Notes under the pieces: generated by a model
What the model was told of the DNA's origin: nothing
What the model saw: only the letters and a program-made list of their open reading frames with translations
Databases searched by the model: none
Shown here: one piece after another, positions 52,696-64,000 of the stretch
Layout of the letters: each line of letters starts with the position of its first letter
Position numbering within the stretch: the stretch's first letter is position 1
Made by a program: the position numbers and the translations under genes
From: Byssothecium circinans
Lineage: Eukaryota > Ascomycota > Dothideomycetes > Pleosporales > Massarinaceae
Direction: 5' to 3'
Length of the DNA stretch: 64,000 nucleotides
Assembly (NCBI GenBank): GCA_010015675.1
Contig: ML976988.1
Span: 1,086,780 to 1,150,779 of the forward strand

Positions 52696-55600
52696 ATGAC
52701 CCCTCCTAACTGTCTGGCTGGCTACCGCGTCGCCCTTCGTCCGTTGGGCAGTAGCTTGCGGCTCTGCGCCCAAGCCGCGACTTTTTCCTCTTCGCGTTCA
52801 ACACCAACGAGTAATCGTCCCGAAGGATATGGAAAGGGCTCCGCAACGCGTGTCCAGCACGCTACTGCTAGTACACGGAGCTTAGCCCGTCCGCGACCGT
52901 TAGCTCTGCAGGCACAATTCCCCAGCCTGCAGCCTACCACTGCTGTTGCTCGCTATGCATCCCTTTCTTCGTCCCAGTCGGCATCAGAGACTCATGACGA
53001 GGAAATCCCTACTACGCCTCCGTTTACTGCGGGGCCGTACTCTACCCTGTCCATTGGCGTTCCCAAAGAATCGTACCCTGGTGAACGCCGTGTTGCCATT
53101 ACGCCTGCCAATGTGCAACTGCTGCTCAAGAAAGGCTTCTCACGCATTCTCATCGAGCGTGGCGCTGGTCAGGAAGCTCAATTCACCGATGAAGCGTACG
53201 AACAGGCCGGCGCCATAACCGTCGATCGCCGCCGCGTCTTCAGCGACAGTGATATCTTGTTGAAGGTCCGCGCCCTGAGCATCGATGGCCCCGACAGCGA
53301 GGTTGATGCTATCCGAGAGGGAGCCACTGTGCTCTCTTTCTTGTATCCGGTGCAGAACCGCGCAGTTGTCGAGAGGATCGCGTCGAGGAAGGCGACTTCT
53401 TTCGCAATGGATATGGTACCCAGAATTTCGAGGGCCCAGGTCTTTGATGCATTGAGCTCTATGGCAAATATCGCTGGGTACAAGGCGGTACTGGAGGCTT
53501 CAAATCACTTTGGAAGGTTTTTGACTGGGCAAGTTACGGCCGCTGGGAAGATTCCTCCATGCAAGGTTTTGGTCATTGGCGCTGGTGTGGCTGGATTAAG
53601 TGCCATTGCAACGGCTCGTCGCATGGGTGCTATAGTCCGTGGTTTCGACACTCGATCAGCAGCTCGCGAACAGGTACAATCTCTAGGTGCCGAATTCATC
53701 GAAGTCGAGCTCCAAGAAGAGGGAGGTGGTGCTGGCGGCTACGCGAAGGAAATGTCCAAGGAATTCATTGAGGCTGAAATGAAGCTTTTCTACGACCAGT
53801 GTAGGGAGGTCGACATTGTCATCACCACTGCTTTGATTCCCGGAAAGCCCGCGCCCAAGTTGATCACAAAAGCTATGCTCGGCGCTATGAAACCTGGTTC
53901 CGTCGTTGTGGATCTTGCAGCTGAGGCTGGTGGTAATTGTGAAGCTACAGTTCCTGGGAAGTTGGCCAAGTATCAGAACGTTACCATCATTGGTAAGTCT
54001 ATTCATTTCGCCGTAGTTCTGGCTGGGTGAAGCTTTGCCAACCTTTCAGCACCTGTCTGTTGCCCATATCAGAGTGAGTACTGACACGCCTCAAGGATAC
54101 ACTGATTTGCCCTCCCGCCTCCCAACACAATCGTCGACCCTATATTCCAACAACATTACCAAGCTCCTGCTTTCTCTCGTACCAGAAGACAAGAAGGAAA
54201 AATACTACGATGTGGATCTCAAGGACGAAGTGACTCGCGGCGCTATCGTAACATACAACGGGAAGATTCTGCCTCCAGCTCCTCGCCCAGCTCCTCCGCC
54301 GGTACCACCATCTACAGCTCAATCACCTGCCGATCAGGTCGCCAACATTGTCGCTCTTACGCCATGGCAAAGCCAGACCCGTGAAGTTGCTGGCCTTTCT
54401 GCGGCCATGACTGCCGCTGTTGCGCTGGGAAAGTATACTGGTCCTATGTTTATGGGCAATGCCTTCACGTTCGCCCTGGCTAGTCTTATTGGATACAGAG
54501 TCGTCTGGGGTGTAGCGCCTGCTTTACACTCCCCGTTGATGTCCGTTACTAACGCGATTTCTGGTATGGTGGGTATCGGTGGCTTCTTCGTCATGGGAGG
54601 AGGTTACCTACCCGAGACTATCCCTCAGACTCTCGGTGCTTTGTCCGTTCTGCTGGCTTTCGTCAACGTATCTGGTGGTTTCGTCATCACGAAGCGCATG
54701 CTTGACATGTTCAGAAGACCTACCGATCCAGCTGAGTACCCCTGGCTTTATGCTATACCGGCTGTCCTCTTCGGAGGCGGCTATGTCGCAGCTGTAAGCT
54801 CTGGCATGGCTGGTCTCGTACAGGCTGGCTACCTGGTCAGCAGCGTTCTATGCGTGACTTCGCTTTCTGGACTCGCTTCTCAAGCTACAGCTCGTCGCGG
54901 TAACCTGCTCGGTATACTCGGTGTCTTTGCTGGTATACTAGCTTCGCTTGCTGCAGTGGGCTTCACTCCGGATGTTCTCACACAGTTTGCTGGTGTAGCT
55001 GCAATTGGCACCATTGCTGGTCTTGTCATTGGAAGGAGGATCACACCTACATCATTGCCACAGACCGTAGCTGCTCTGCATTCGGTTGTTGGCCTGGCTG
55101 CCGTACTCACCAGCATCGGTAGCGTGCTCGGTCACAGTGGTGCTGAAATCACTACACTCCACATGGTCTCCGCCTATCTGGGAGTACTGATCGGAGGAGT
55201 TACCTTTACAGGAAGTATAGTAGCCTTCCTCAAGCTGGCTGCGAAGATATCTTCCAAGCCTCTCGTTCTACCAGGTCGCCATCTTGTTAATTCGACCCTA
55301 CTCGGCGCGAACGTGGCGACCATGGGAGCCTTCCTAACCTATGCTCCTGGAGCACCAGTGATAGGCGCTGCCTGCTTGACGGCAAACGCGGCACTCAGCT
55401 TTATCAAAGGTTACACGGTACGAAATCCCTTGATGCCCCTCTTCGATGAACTTTACTGAGATTCCAAAATCTAGACCACCGCAGCAATAGGCGGCGCCGA
55501 CATGCCCGTCGTCATCACAGTCCTCAACGCCTATTCAGGCTTCGCCCTAGTAGCCGAAGGCTTCATGCTCGATAACTCCCTACTAACCACCGTCGGCGCC

Positions 55601-56371
55601 CTCATCGGCGTCTCCGGTTCCATCCTCTCATACATCATGTGCGTCGCCATGAATCGATCCCTCACCAACGTCCTCTTCGGTGGCATCGCCTCGACGCCCC
55701 AAAGCCAAGCCAAGATCGAAGGTGAAATCACCAAGACGACAGCCGAAGAAACCGCCGACGCCCTCGCGAATGCCGAGAATGTCATCATCGTCGTCGGGTA
55801 CGGTATGGCGGTTGCGAAAGCGCAGTATGCGATTTCGGAATTCGTCAAGGGACTGAGAGCCAAGGGCGTAAACGTGCGCTTCGCTATCCATCCCGTCGCT
55901 GGGCGGATGCCGGGACAGTGCAATGTCCTTCTCGCTGAAGCCAGTGTGCCGTACGACATTGTTCTCGAAATGGATGAAATCAACGAGGACTTCGGTGAGA
56001 CGGATGTTACGCTCGTCATTGGAGCTAATGATACTGTGAACCCGAGTACGTAGCGTCCACGTATTCTCACACTCCACTTGAATGGATTTTTACTGACGTT
56101 ACACCTCAGTCGCGCTTGAGCCCGGCTCTGCGATTGCGGGAATGCCTGTGCTTCACGCCTGGAAGTCGAAGCAAGTAGTCATTATGAAGAGAGGCATGGC
56201 GAGCGGGTACGCCGATGTGCCGAACCCCATGTTCTTCATGGAGAACACGAAGATGCTTTTCGGCGATGCTAACGATAGCTGTAATGGTGAGTCTCCGTTA
56301 TTATTTTGGCTGGGAGGATAAAATGCTGACTTTTGGTAGCGATCAAGCGAGCCCTCGAGGAGAAGAAGTAA
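52696..56371 (+). CDS. Mitochondrial proton-translocating NAD(P) transhydrogenase
   Basis: Five exons, 52696-53992, 54096-55417, 55475-56045, 56110-56286 and 56340-56371, join in frame to 1132 aa. A long Ser/Arg-rich presequence (about 1-105) is followed by the NAD-binding domain [40 protein letters not shown], the dinucleotide motif [21 protein letters not shown] and [13 protein letters not shown]. Domain II has a dozen or more membrane helices after residue 520. Domain III starts about [16 protein letters not shown], with [36 protein letters not shown] and IGANDTVNP binding NADP(H). The enzyme sits in the inner mitochondrial membrane and uses the proton gradient to reduce NADP+ with NADH. 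The acceptor of intron 1 is CAAG; this join restores the conserved [16 protein letters not shown]. The domain order is that of the single-chain animal form. Confidence 0.95.
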
Positions 56372-56712
56372 AGCCGTTTCTTAGCAGGGGATAGAAGAGG
56401 GTTTCCTAGGTTCGACTCGGGGACTTTTTGATGGGGTTTTCTTGGGGTGTCTATGCGGGTGGAAGAGGAGACGGATGAAGGAGGATGAAGTATCTGCGAT
56501 GGAGAAGCTTCCGTAGACGAAATTCAAGACATTGAGCATTCTACAAAACCGTGAAATCATATCGTTAAAATTCCTTTAACCCTACCAAACAGCTACAAAA
56601 AGGCATTAGTCATTATTCGCCGCCAAAAACATACCTAAACTACCCGTTCCACCCCCCGTCAAGATCCCCTCACACCGCCTTCCCATTCCCCCTCTCCGAC
56701 CTCCTCACCTCC
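56372..56712. other. Convergent intergenic region
   Basis: 340 bp between the converging transhydrogenase gene and the small minus-strand gene. No feature beyond presumed 3' UTRs is seen. Confidence 0.5.
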
Positions 56713-57295
56713 TCACTCTTCCTTCCCCAGCTTAATCTCCAGCACATCCTTCCCCGAATCCAGCAACTTGAGCAACGCCACCATATTCTCCTCCGTCACA
56801 ATGGTGAACTCGGGCCAACTCTTATTCTCCCTCCCGCTCTTGCTCCAGTGCACCTTGATCGCCTGGATCTGCTCTGCGGGGCCGTCTTTGGCCTTGTATT
56901 TGTCCATGACTGTTTATTCCTCGTGTGGACTTGTCAGTTCTAGTTCCGCGTTGCTTTTTTCCCTTCTTTTTTTGGGTGGTGTGGGGGGGGGGGGAGCGAA
57001 GGTAATAGGGTGAGTGAGGATGGGGAAAAAGTGGGGTGTTTGGGTTAAGAGAGGAAGATGGGAATGGGTGATGGAAAGGGAAATGGGGTTGGGGTTTTGA
57101 GGTTAAAGTGGGTGAGGAGGAGGAAAGAGGAGGAAGAGCATGGGGCGACGTACACTCGACACAATTCGGACTCTCAGCAATCGTGCTCGTGATGAGCTTA
57201 TTCAGCGCTTTGAGCGAGGACTTCGCGTTGCCGTCGATGAGGATGACTTCGTGGCGGTTGGACGGGGGCAGGGTGAAGATGATTGGGATTGACAT
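56713..57295 (-). CDS. Small conserved-looking hypothetical protein (112 aa)
   Basis: Exons 57295-57154 and 56909-56713, separated by a 244-bp intron (GTACGT...AAACAG, phase 1), give 112 aa beginning MSIPIIFTLPPSNRHEVILI. I do not know the family. The protein reads as a compact soluble domain: two hydrophobic strands, the helix SSLKALNKLITSTIAES, then QIQAIKVHWSKSGRENKSWP, EFTIVTEENMVALLKLLDSG and DVLEIKLGKEE. The balanced composition, unlike the surrounding frames, and the clean splice join support a real gene. The intron is long and G-rich on the plus strand, with a poly-G run near 56983-56993. It converges with the transhydrogenase gene. Confidence 0.7.
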
Positions 57296-58123
57296 CTTTC
57301 CTCTTTCCTCTACTCTCTTCTTTATTTTTCTTTTTCTTTTCCTTTTCTTTCTGTTCGGTTTTGTTCTGGCTCGAGGAGTCGCAAGTGTCTGGGTGCGATG
57401 GTGAACGTTGGATTTGCGTTTGGGTAGGGCGTGTTTTTCAAAAGTACGGGGGAAGCGCTGTTGTGGATGAGGAGGAGTACTGTTTTGCTATCGAGTTCAA
57501 AAGGTGCTGGGTGCAAGTTTTCCAAGATTCAGTCGAAGTGCGAAAGGCTTCCGTGTAGGACGCATCAGATGCGACCATGTACGTCATTGTGCCATGGTCT
57601 GTGGCACCCTTGTGAGAACCGGGGCGATCGGCGTCTAGCTTTGCATCGGTTCTGCGCAGGGATGAGCTTTCCGCTAGTGACGGCATTGATTCTTGCCTCG
57701 GGCACGCACCGAAAATAAAATATTGTGGAAGACGAGACGCCAATATTAACATTGAGAGTAAATGATACCTAATAAGGCGCAGTGGCTATAGGCCATGTTA
57801 TTGCTTTACTGAGTACTTCTTGAACCCAAAGAAATGACGTGAATGACCCCGCGCTGAACGCAAGTAAGTGAATAAAGATATAATACTAGCAAACCGCGAT
57901 ACCAACCATACACACCAGGTAAAATAGATAGAAGTGGAGGGTATCCCATACCGAGAGGTTGACCTTTTTAGTGTCCCATACGACAGACGCCAAATGCAAT
58001 GCAAACTGTCCAGGCTTGTGCCCAGTTTCGTTCACCAAGTATCCAGGACCAATCCTTCTCATCCCATGCATATAACGAACAAGAGACATGAAAGAATACA
58101 AGCGTAATTTTGCAGAGAGAAAA
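57296..58123. other. Intergenic: promoter of the 112-aa gene and Cti6 3' flank
   Basis: 830 bp. The plus strand from 57300 to 57360 is a pyrimidine-rich tract (mostly T and C) just upstream of the minus-strand start, probably a promoter element. No gene is recognised in the rest. Confidence 0.5.
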
Positions 58124-60089
58124 CTATTTCTCGTCTCTCGTAGTTATCATCTGCTGCCAGTGTGTGAGGTCGCGGCTGAGATGGTCCATCATTTGCAGAG
58201 TACTCAGATTCTTGAACGAGTCGATGTCATCCTCGCCGCCTTTGGCTCCTTCTTGGCTTGAAACACCGTTCGTCGATGGAGTAGGCATCTGAACCGGCAG
58301 TGCCGCACTCCGTTCGCCTGCCAGGTCGACTTGACGCTGAGTGATGTAGTTCTGCATGGCTCCAGCTGGCCGTCGGATTTCGTGCCACGAGAGCTTCTGC
58401 AATCGCCAATTCTTCGGCTTTGCTTGTTTGCCGCCCGCTGCTCCGTCGCTGCTGTCGTGTCCATTCACAGCACCATTGATGGCATTTATCTGAGGTGAGT
58501 TGGGCGAGTCATCGTTCGCTGCAGGAGAGGCTCCATTCGTTGCTGCCGGTGCATCCTTGCTGTACTGGTTTCTACCCAGGCGACTCTGGCGTTTCTGCGG
58601 CGGTCGGCCTCCCTTCCTAGGGACAGGGGGAGGCTTAAGGTTTTCGGTGGGTGTCTCTGGGGCTACCGATTCGGGTGCGGCCGCTGTCATTGCTGGTTCT
58701 TCCGCGGGAGCAGCCTCCGGTGGTTCGGACTCTACTTGTAGGTTAGACATGGCTATAAAGTGTCCAAACAGATCTTACCGTCTCCTTTTCTTCGCTCGGC
58801 ACGGCCTTTTCGCCTATTCGCAGCTTCAGTTCGCTCTTTCTCCTTTTCACGGAGCTCCTTCTCTCGTTGACTCCTCGCTGCAGCACCGCGGGGTTTCTGT
58901 TTCGGTGCGGATGTCGTTGTAGTGTCGTCTTCAGACTCTACAACCGGAGAGTTGCTTGGTGATCGGGAGCCGGTACGCTGGCGTTTGACTTCCTGCTTGA
59001 CTCTATCGCAGAGCTTGTCAGCTGACTCTCTCACCCGGGCATGGAGCAATCTAACTCACTCTTCGCTGTCATCCCGACTTCTCTTCTTGCGCGTACCATT
59101 CTCCATGGCAGCCGTCGGGCTTTCGTGCTTGCTCTCTTCCAGGACCTTCCGCAAGACCTCATCCTCGTCATAAGCTGCTCTGCTGTTCATGGTTGATCTG
59201 CGTTTGCTGAAGGAATCAGCGCTTGCGCGCGAAACGCGTTCCCTCTCCTTCGTCGTCTTGCTGTCGGTCTCCTTCGACACGGACGTTTTGCGAGCGTTCT
59301 TTCCGTGGTTTTGGTCGGAAACAGGGAGGTACAGCGAGTACTTTTGCCTGTAGGCACCTTCGTCAGCAAATGCATCTCTACTTGATGGTTGAAACGGGCC
59401 GTCGTTGGAAATCTGTAGCGTCGACTCCCTAGCGAGCAGCTGGCACGGTCTTGTTTCCGGCAGCCGATGCTCGTCTAGTGATGGTCTAGGTTGTGTGAGA
59501 TTTGAACATACCCTTTCGAGCTGACCATAACCTTGTGCAGGTCTTTCCTGCACTCCTCGCAAAAGTACTCCTCGGGACTGGCAACTTCGTCCATGATGCC
59601 GACGCAGCCGCCGTGCTGCCAGACCTTGCAAATGTCGCATTGGATGAATAAACCACCTACTTCATCGCCTTGAATGTCAGAGTCGGTCAAAGAGGCGGAT
59701 TGGCCATCTTTAGACTTGCCAGCATCCGATGGCAGGCCTGGATACTCCTGCTGGCCACACAGACAGCGTGTGATCTCATCTTCCTCCGCTATCTCCTCTT
59801 CGACGTCGTCGTCGAGCTTCGCCGTCTCGCCTTCGTCGGCGTCTTGCTCGCGCGTGCGGCGGCGGGTCACAGGTGGTTCGACCTGGGAGTCGCGAGGTGG
59901 TTCGTCGAGCTCCTCCGAGGAGAGCGAGCGTGGGGTAGAGGATTTCTGCGGCGATGACTGCTTGTGATTAGCTCTTGCTGCTCTGTCTCCGCGGGACGAT
60001 GAGGCAGAAGAGGAAGTGGTGCTGTGTGGTGCCGTGACGCCGGGCGGGGGCTGCGTGGTACGAGCCCGCGAAGACCGACGAGGCGACAT
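58124..60089 (-). CDS. PHD-finger protein Cti6 (Rpd3L histone deacetylase complex)
   Basis: Four exons, 60089-59512, 59347-59060, 59002-58779 and 58731-58124, with introns of 164, 57 and 47 bp, give 565 aa. The start is MSPRRSSRARTTQ. After a basic disordered region and an acidic block (92-105), the PHD finger covers 109-180. Its zinc ligands are CLCGQQEYPG, FIQCDICKVWQHGGC and EEYFCEEC. LHKVMVSSKGQKYSLYLPV follows directly across intron 1, which supports that join. Downstream are the Cti6-type SRASADSFSKRRSTMNSR, YDEDEVLRKVLEESK and the charged REKELREKEKERTEAANRRK helix, then a Pro/Ala-rich part and SRDLTHWQQMI. In yeast Cti6 binds methylated histone H3K4 and tethers Rpd3L to promoters. Intron 1 is longer than the others, so an extra small exon is not excluded. 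Confidence 0.85.
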
Positions 60090-61390
60090 TTGAGCTTGCG
60101 AGTGCGCTTTTCCGTTGAAAATGTAGTTGTGTAGAGGGAGGAGACAGGAATTGGGTCGTGTGGGTCGAGCAGCGTCGTGCGCGTGAGAGCAAGGTTGCGC
60201 CCGTCCGCTGAGGTGGGAAGAGGTAAAAATGGGTCGAGGGAATAAGCAACGAGTAATGTAAAGTGTGCCGGCAAGAGAAACAATGACGGCAAAGCCGTAC
60301 CTACGCGCGGGCGTCCCCCAGGTGGAGGGAGCTCGTGGGCGGGAGCGAGGTTGGTGACGATTTAAAGTGCGGAGAAAGCAAGATACCACGAGCTTCAGAC
60401 ACCGACAGGACGGATTGGGGTCTGCACAAGTGGTTTTGAGAGTTCCTGAAGCATTATCTGGGTCGGCAGCTTGTTCGAAGGGCTGGGCTGGGACGGCGAG
60501 GAGCGGACTGTGTTCCAGAGAGGAGTAAAATCACCACTTCGCCCTCGAGCCCTGAGTTCTGAGCGGGACGCACGCGAAAGTCACGGGTGGTGTCAACGGT
60601 ATGCCGTATCCGCTAGACCCAACGCGGACTAGCGCCATTTGTGTCGGCAGCACCAAAATCGACTCCATGGCGTCGGGGTGGTGGAATGCGCGTGTCAAGA
60701 GGCACAGGAGCTGGGGACGATAAAAGGGCGGGGTGGCCGATGCAGATGCGAGCAACGATGCAGCGTTGGTCGTGAGTTCGAGGTTGTGAAGCTGAGGGGG
60801 ATCGGCTACTGGCGATGAAGGATGAAAGAACACCGACCAGTGACTGAGCTTGGCATTAGCCATTTGCTCATCTGCAATGACGACGTGAAGTGAATCCTCG
60901 GAATTGTCAACGGGAAAACAGCACAGCACTCGTTTGTAGACGAGCCCGCACAGATGGCGAGCACGAAGCCGTCATAGGCCCCTCGACACCGTGTAAAGCT
61001 CTGCCAGAGTATTGACACGGAGCTTTACATTGATTCGCCACCGCCTTTTCAACGCTGCGAGAGCAGCGGTGCATGGAATTGCATGACATATAGATTGACC
61101 CATCTGAGGCATCATTTTGCTCCGAGATGGCACACTGTCTGCCAGTGTCTGGTGCTGTCCCTACAGTCAGTCGCTCATCACCCAGCAGCGGAACACAAGT
61201 GGTGGTGACCTGGGTATATCCGGTTCGGGAGCAGTATCAAGGAGCTTCACGAGCCGTAATATGAATTGTTCGTCAAATTCATGTTCAAAAATTAATACCA
61301 ACAAGATCAATGTGCACGTGACATATCCATGGTACCCACATGCACTGTACCCAGTACTCGAGCTATCTACAACTTGCCAAGACCCCTCAT
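60090..61390. other. Intergenic region
   Basis: 1.3 kb upstream of Cti6 and downstream of the catalase relic. Frames of up to about 130 aa occur on the minus strand but show no recognised content. The part nearest 60089 is C/A-rich on the minus strand, as expected of a 5' UTR. Confidence 0.5.
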
Positions 61391-63047
61391 CTAGTTCTTC
61401 GCATACTCCTTATGCGTTCCCTTGATCGGAGCGCCATTGTTTCCACCGCCAACCTTTGCAGTCATACCATTCGCAACTTTCAGATCAGCGCTCTTTGCCA
61501 TACCGTTGTGGGTGCCGTTGAAGCGCAAGCCAGAAATGCCATCGTAGCCCTTCACCCCCGTCGCCTTCTCTAACCGACTCGCCAAGTCCTCCGACGCCTC
61601 CCGGAAGATACCAATCTGGCGCTTCATAATCTCCTTCTCGGTGCAATTTTCCATGTGCCCAGAGACATTCTTGATAAACCGCTCTCGTGCGCCATCGTCA
61701 AAAACCTTCTCCCATAGCGCTCGCGGAGCGTTGAAATCTTCTGGCCGGATCTCGGACAGGAACGTGATGGCTTCACCGGTGAATTGGCCATGGATCCTGT
61801 CAAGGTTGACGGACCTTTCCCGGAAAGAGATAGGCTCGATGGACGAGAGATAGTTGGGACGCGAGCCTTAGTTATAGAAGGCCATAGATCCGTCAGGCTG
61901 GAAGTTGCCGGCTCGGTATCCAACTCGTGGTGCGTTCACCGGGAGCTGTTGGTAATTCACACCAACGCGGTGTCTGTGTGTATCTGGGTATGAGAAGAGG
62001 CGACTCTGGAGGACTGGATCAGCCGAGGGCTCGATGCCAGGAACCATGTGCGATGGGTTGAATGCGATCTGCTCAATCTCTGCGAAGTACTTCTTGACAT
62101 TTTCATTCAAGAACAATTCGCCGACCTTGCGGAGCGAAAACATTGATCTTCAACTTCTCCCACGCTTCTTCGGCCTGCTTCGCTGTCATGGTCTGGATCA
62201 TCAAGTCCCATCCCGGATAATCGCCTTTCTCGATTGAGTTGTACAGATCCTTGGTCGAGTAGTCGGGAGAGTAGTTGGCTGAATCTTCTTGTGTGATGAA
62301 CTTGATGCCCTGCTTGCTCTTGAAGTGGAATTGGACATAAACCCATTCGCCTTCCTTGTTCACCAACTTCATTGTATGTCCGGAATAGCCGTTCATGAAG
62401 CGATAGCCATCTGGAACACCACGGTCGCCCATGAGGACCATGACTTGGTGTACCGATTCTGGATTCTGTGACAGGTAGTCCCAGAACATAGTCGAGTCAT
62501 CAGCGTGCGTGAGATGCGTTGCAGGGTGTCGCTTCTGCGTATGGATGAAGTGCGGGAACTTGGCCGGATCTCTCAAGAAGAAGACGGGTGTGTTGTTCGC
62601 AACCATATCCCAATTACCTTCCTCCGTCCTAAACTTAATCGAGAACCCTCGAGGATCGCGGGCGCAATCGTGTGAGCCAGACTCACCGCCAACAGTGGAG
62701 AAGCGGATCGAGATGGGACATTCTTTACCCTCCTTGAAGAATTCGGCAAGAGATAGATCTTCCAAGGAGTCAGTCGTCTTGTAGTAGCCGTGAGCGCCTG
62801 CTCCTTTAGCGTGCACTACTCGTTCGGGAATGCGCTCTCGGTCGAAATGGGAGAGGAGATTGATGAGGTGGAAATCTTGTAGGAGTAAAGGGCCATTCTC
62901 GCCGACCCGTTGCGTCTCGTACGGATGCGGATATGGAACACCATTACTAGTGGTGTACACTACATCCTGTGCTTTCGTATTCCGGTCAGCGAGGTAGCTC
63001 TAGTGACCATCGCCGTTGCTCTCTCCGTTTGTGACATGTGCAGTCAT
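61391..63047 (-). pseudogene. Disrupted monofunctional catalase gene (small-subunit type)
   Basis: Reading from an ATG at 63047 (MTAHVTNGESNGDGH) an in-frame TAG occurs at 63002-63000. The frame then continues with an intact catalase: VYTTSNGVPYPHPYETQR, the catalytic His in RVVHAKGAGAHGYY, Asn in WDMVANNTPVFFLRD, and HQVMVLMGDRGVPDGYRFMN. After KLKINVF near 62138 about 12 family codons (the DLTKVWPH-like stretch) are missing and the frame shifts. It resumes as [20 protein letters not shown] and includes the haem-ligand Tyr in [16 protein letters not shown] at 61870-61868 replaces the Gln codon usual after MAFYN. The tail then runs open to 61391 (GTHKEYAKN). Three lesions exclude a functional full-length enzyme as sequenced. 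Sequencing error would have to strike three times. Confidence 0.85.
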
Positions 63048-64000
63048 GAATGATGTGGGATTATAAAAGCTATGATCTGTAGTAAGTAGATTCAAAGCAC
63101 ATAGTGCAACAAGCTCTATATATCCATAAATATCGCAGTTCGCCTCGCCGGCAAGTTCTTAGCGCTTCTCAAAAACCGCATCATGAGGTGAGTCCTGGTA
63201 GTTGCGATCGGTATCTCGAATTCGATGCTAAAATGGAAATCGATGATGAATATATCAGCATCCAAGAACCCGCGCATCACGCAACAAAGGCATGCTAAAG
63301 TCATCTTGAAACATGGCAAATTCTAATTTCGATTCTGGCTTCCTCGGTAATGCATCTACGTTCATACATCCGCAACGCCAGTAACGCGTCGTTTTCGATG
63401 ATGGTGTTCCCACGGGAAAGACCCACTTGGAAAGACTCCTGACGTACTGGTGCTGTTGACAGTGGCACGTGAGTGGCTTCCAACGTCTTCCCCGCTACAA
63501 TCGGTATCGGCAGATGGTTAAAGGAGGTTTGTTTGGCGTCACTAGGCGGTTTGGAGGCAGATGCATTGCCTGCTGATATCATCATAGGCTCATAACTAGG
63601 AAGTACGATAGGCTTCGCCGCATGCTATCAGGCGCAGCCGAATTGCCCGGTTATAAACACTTGCACCTCCAGTATCAGGGAACCACTCTATCCATAACGT
63701 AGGTAACGAGCTTACAAGGGCACCAAGCTCAATTATCTATCCCCTTCTGACTAGTCAAGCAGACGTTCCTCATCTAGATGATCCTTTGGTCTTTTTTATC
63801 GTGAAATGAAGTCAGGTGCATATTCTTGACTTCCCAATATGTCTTTGTAATCCGCCTCTTCTTTAGTCACTTTTCTCGTCTACACATCGGCCTCGGTTCC
63901 ATCGTGGCTGTTTCTATTTTCAGCTGATCCCAATGAAAGTCTTCACCGATTTCGCTAATAACATAGCAATCAAAGTCTCACCTACTAGTTCAAAGACTTC
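63048..64000. other. Intergenic end of window
   Basis: Probable promoter of the catalase relic and sequence beyond. A 94-aa ATG-initiated minus-strand frame (63585-63301) has no recognised family and may be chance or a terminal exon. Nothing else is seen. Confidence 0.4.

Overview
The window is nuclear DNA of a filamentous ascomycete (Pezizomycotina). The genes are protein-coding on both strands. Introns are mostly short (about 46-60 bp) with GTRNGT-type donors and CTRAC-like branch points. The gene set includes Ssk1, haspin, Hal4/Sat4, CAND1, Cti6, a velvet-domain protein, PLAC8, GT90/CAP10 and a DUF4360 secreted protein, a typical mould repertoire. The class (perhaps Dothideomycetes) is a guess from gene style. 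I recognised no rRNA, tRNA or CRISPR.

Left part (1-16.5 kb): a signalling-rich stretch on the plus strand. It holds the 3' end of a PKA catalytic subunit gene, the HOG-pathway response regulator SSK1, a haspin kinase and a Hal4/Sat4-type kinase. A minus-strand gene for an unrecognised low-complexity protein with CxxC motifs lies between PKA and SSK1. About 4 kb of gene-poor, microsatellite-rich DNA separates haspin from HAL4.

Middle (16.5-44.5 kb): a 3.7 kb gap, then CAND1 on the minus strand. CAND1 is divergent from a small membrane protein with a probable mitochondrial presequence and His/Asp- and Lys/Glu-rich repeats. Next come a 110-bp MITE-like element, a Q/P-rich PLAC8 protein, the decayed C-terminal half of an MFS permease, a CCDC97-like protein, a membrane-anchored polyamine-synthase-like protein, a microbial-type PARG-like protein, a GT90 glycosyltransferase, a secreted DUF4360 protein and a divergent velvet-domain protein with an Arg/Gly-rich tail.

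Right part (44.5-64 kb): a gap of nearly 5 kb, then cytosolic arginyl-tRNA synthetase with an in-frame presequence-like upstream extension, the mitochondrial proton-translocating NAD(P) transhydrogenase, a small 112-aa protein, the PHD-finger protein Cti6 and a catalase locus. The catalase carries two in-frame stops and a frameshifting deletion, so it looks like a pseudogene.

Most genes are unrelated housekeeping or regulatory loci, not a biosynthetic cluster. The less ordinary items are the divergent velvet protein, the two decaying genes, the MITE-like element, the dual-start ArgRS and several strong hairpins and microsatellites in gene-poor DNA.
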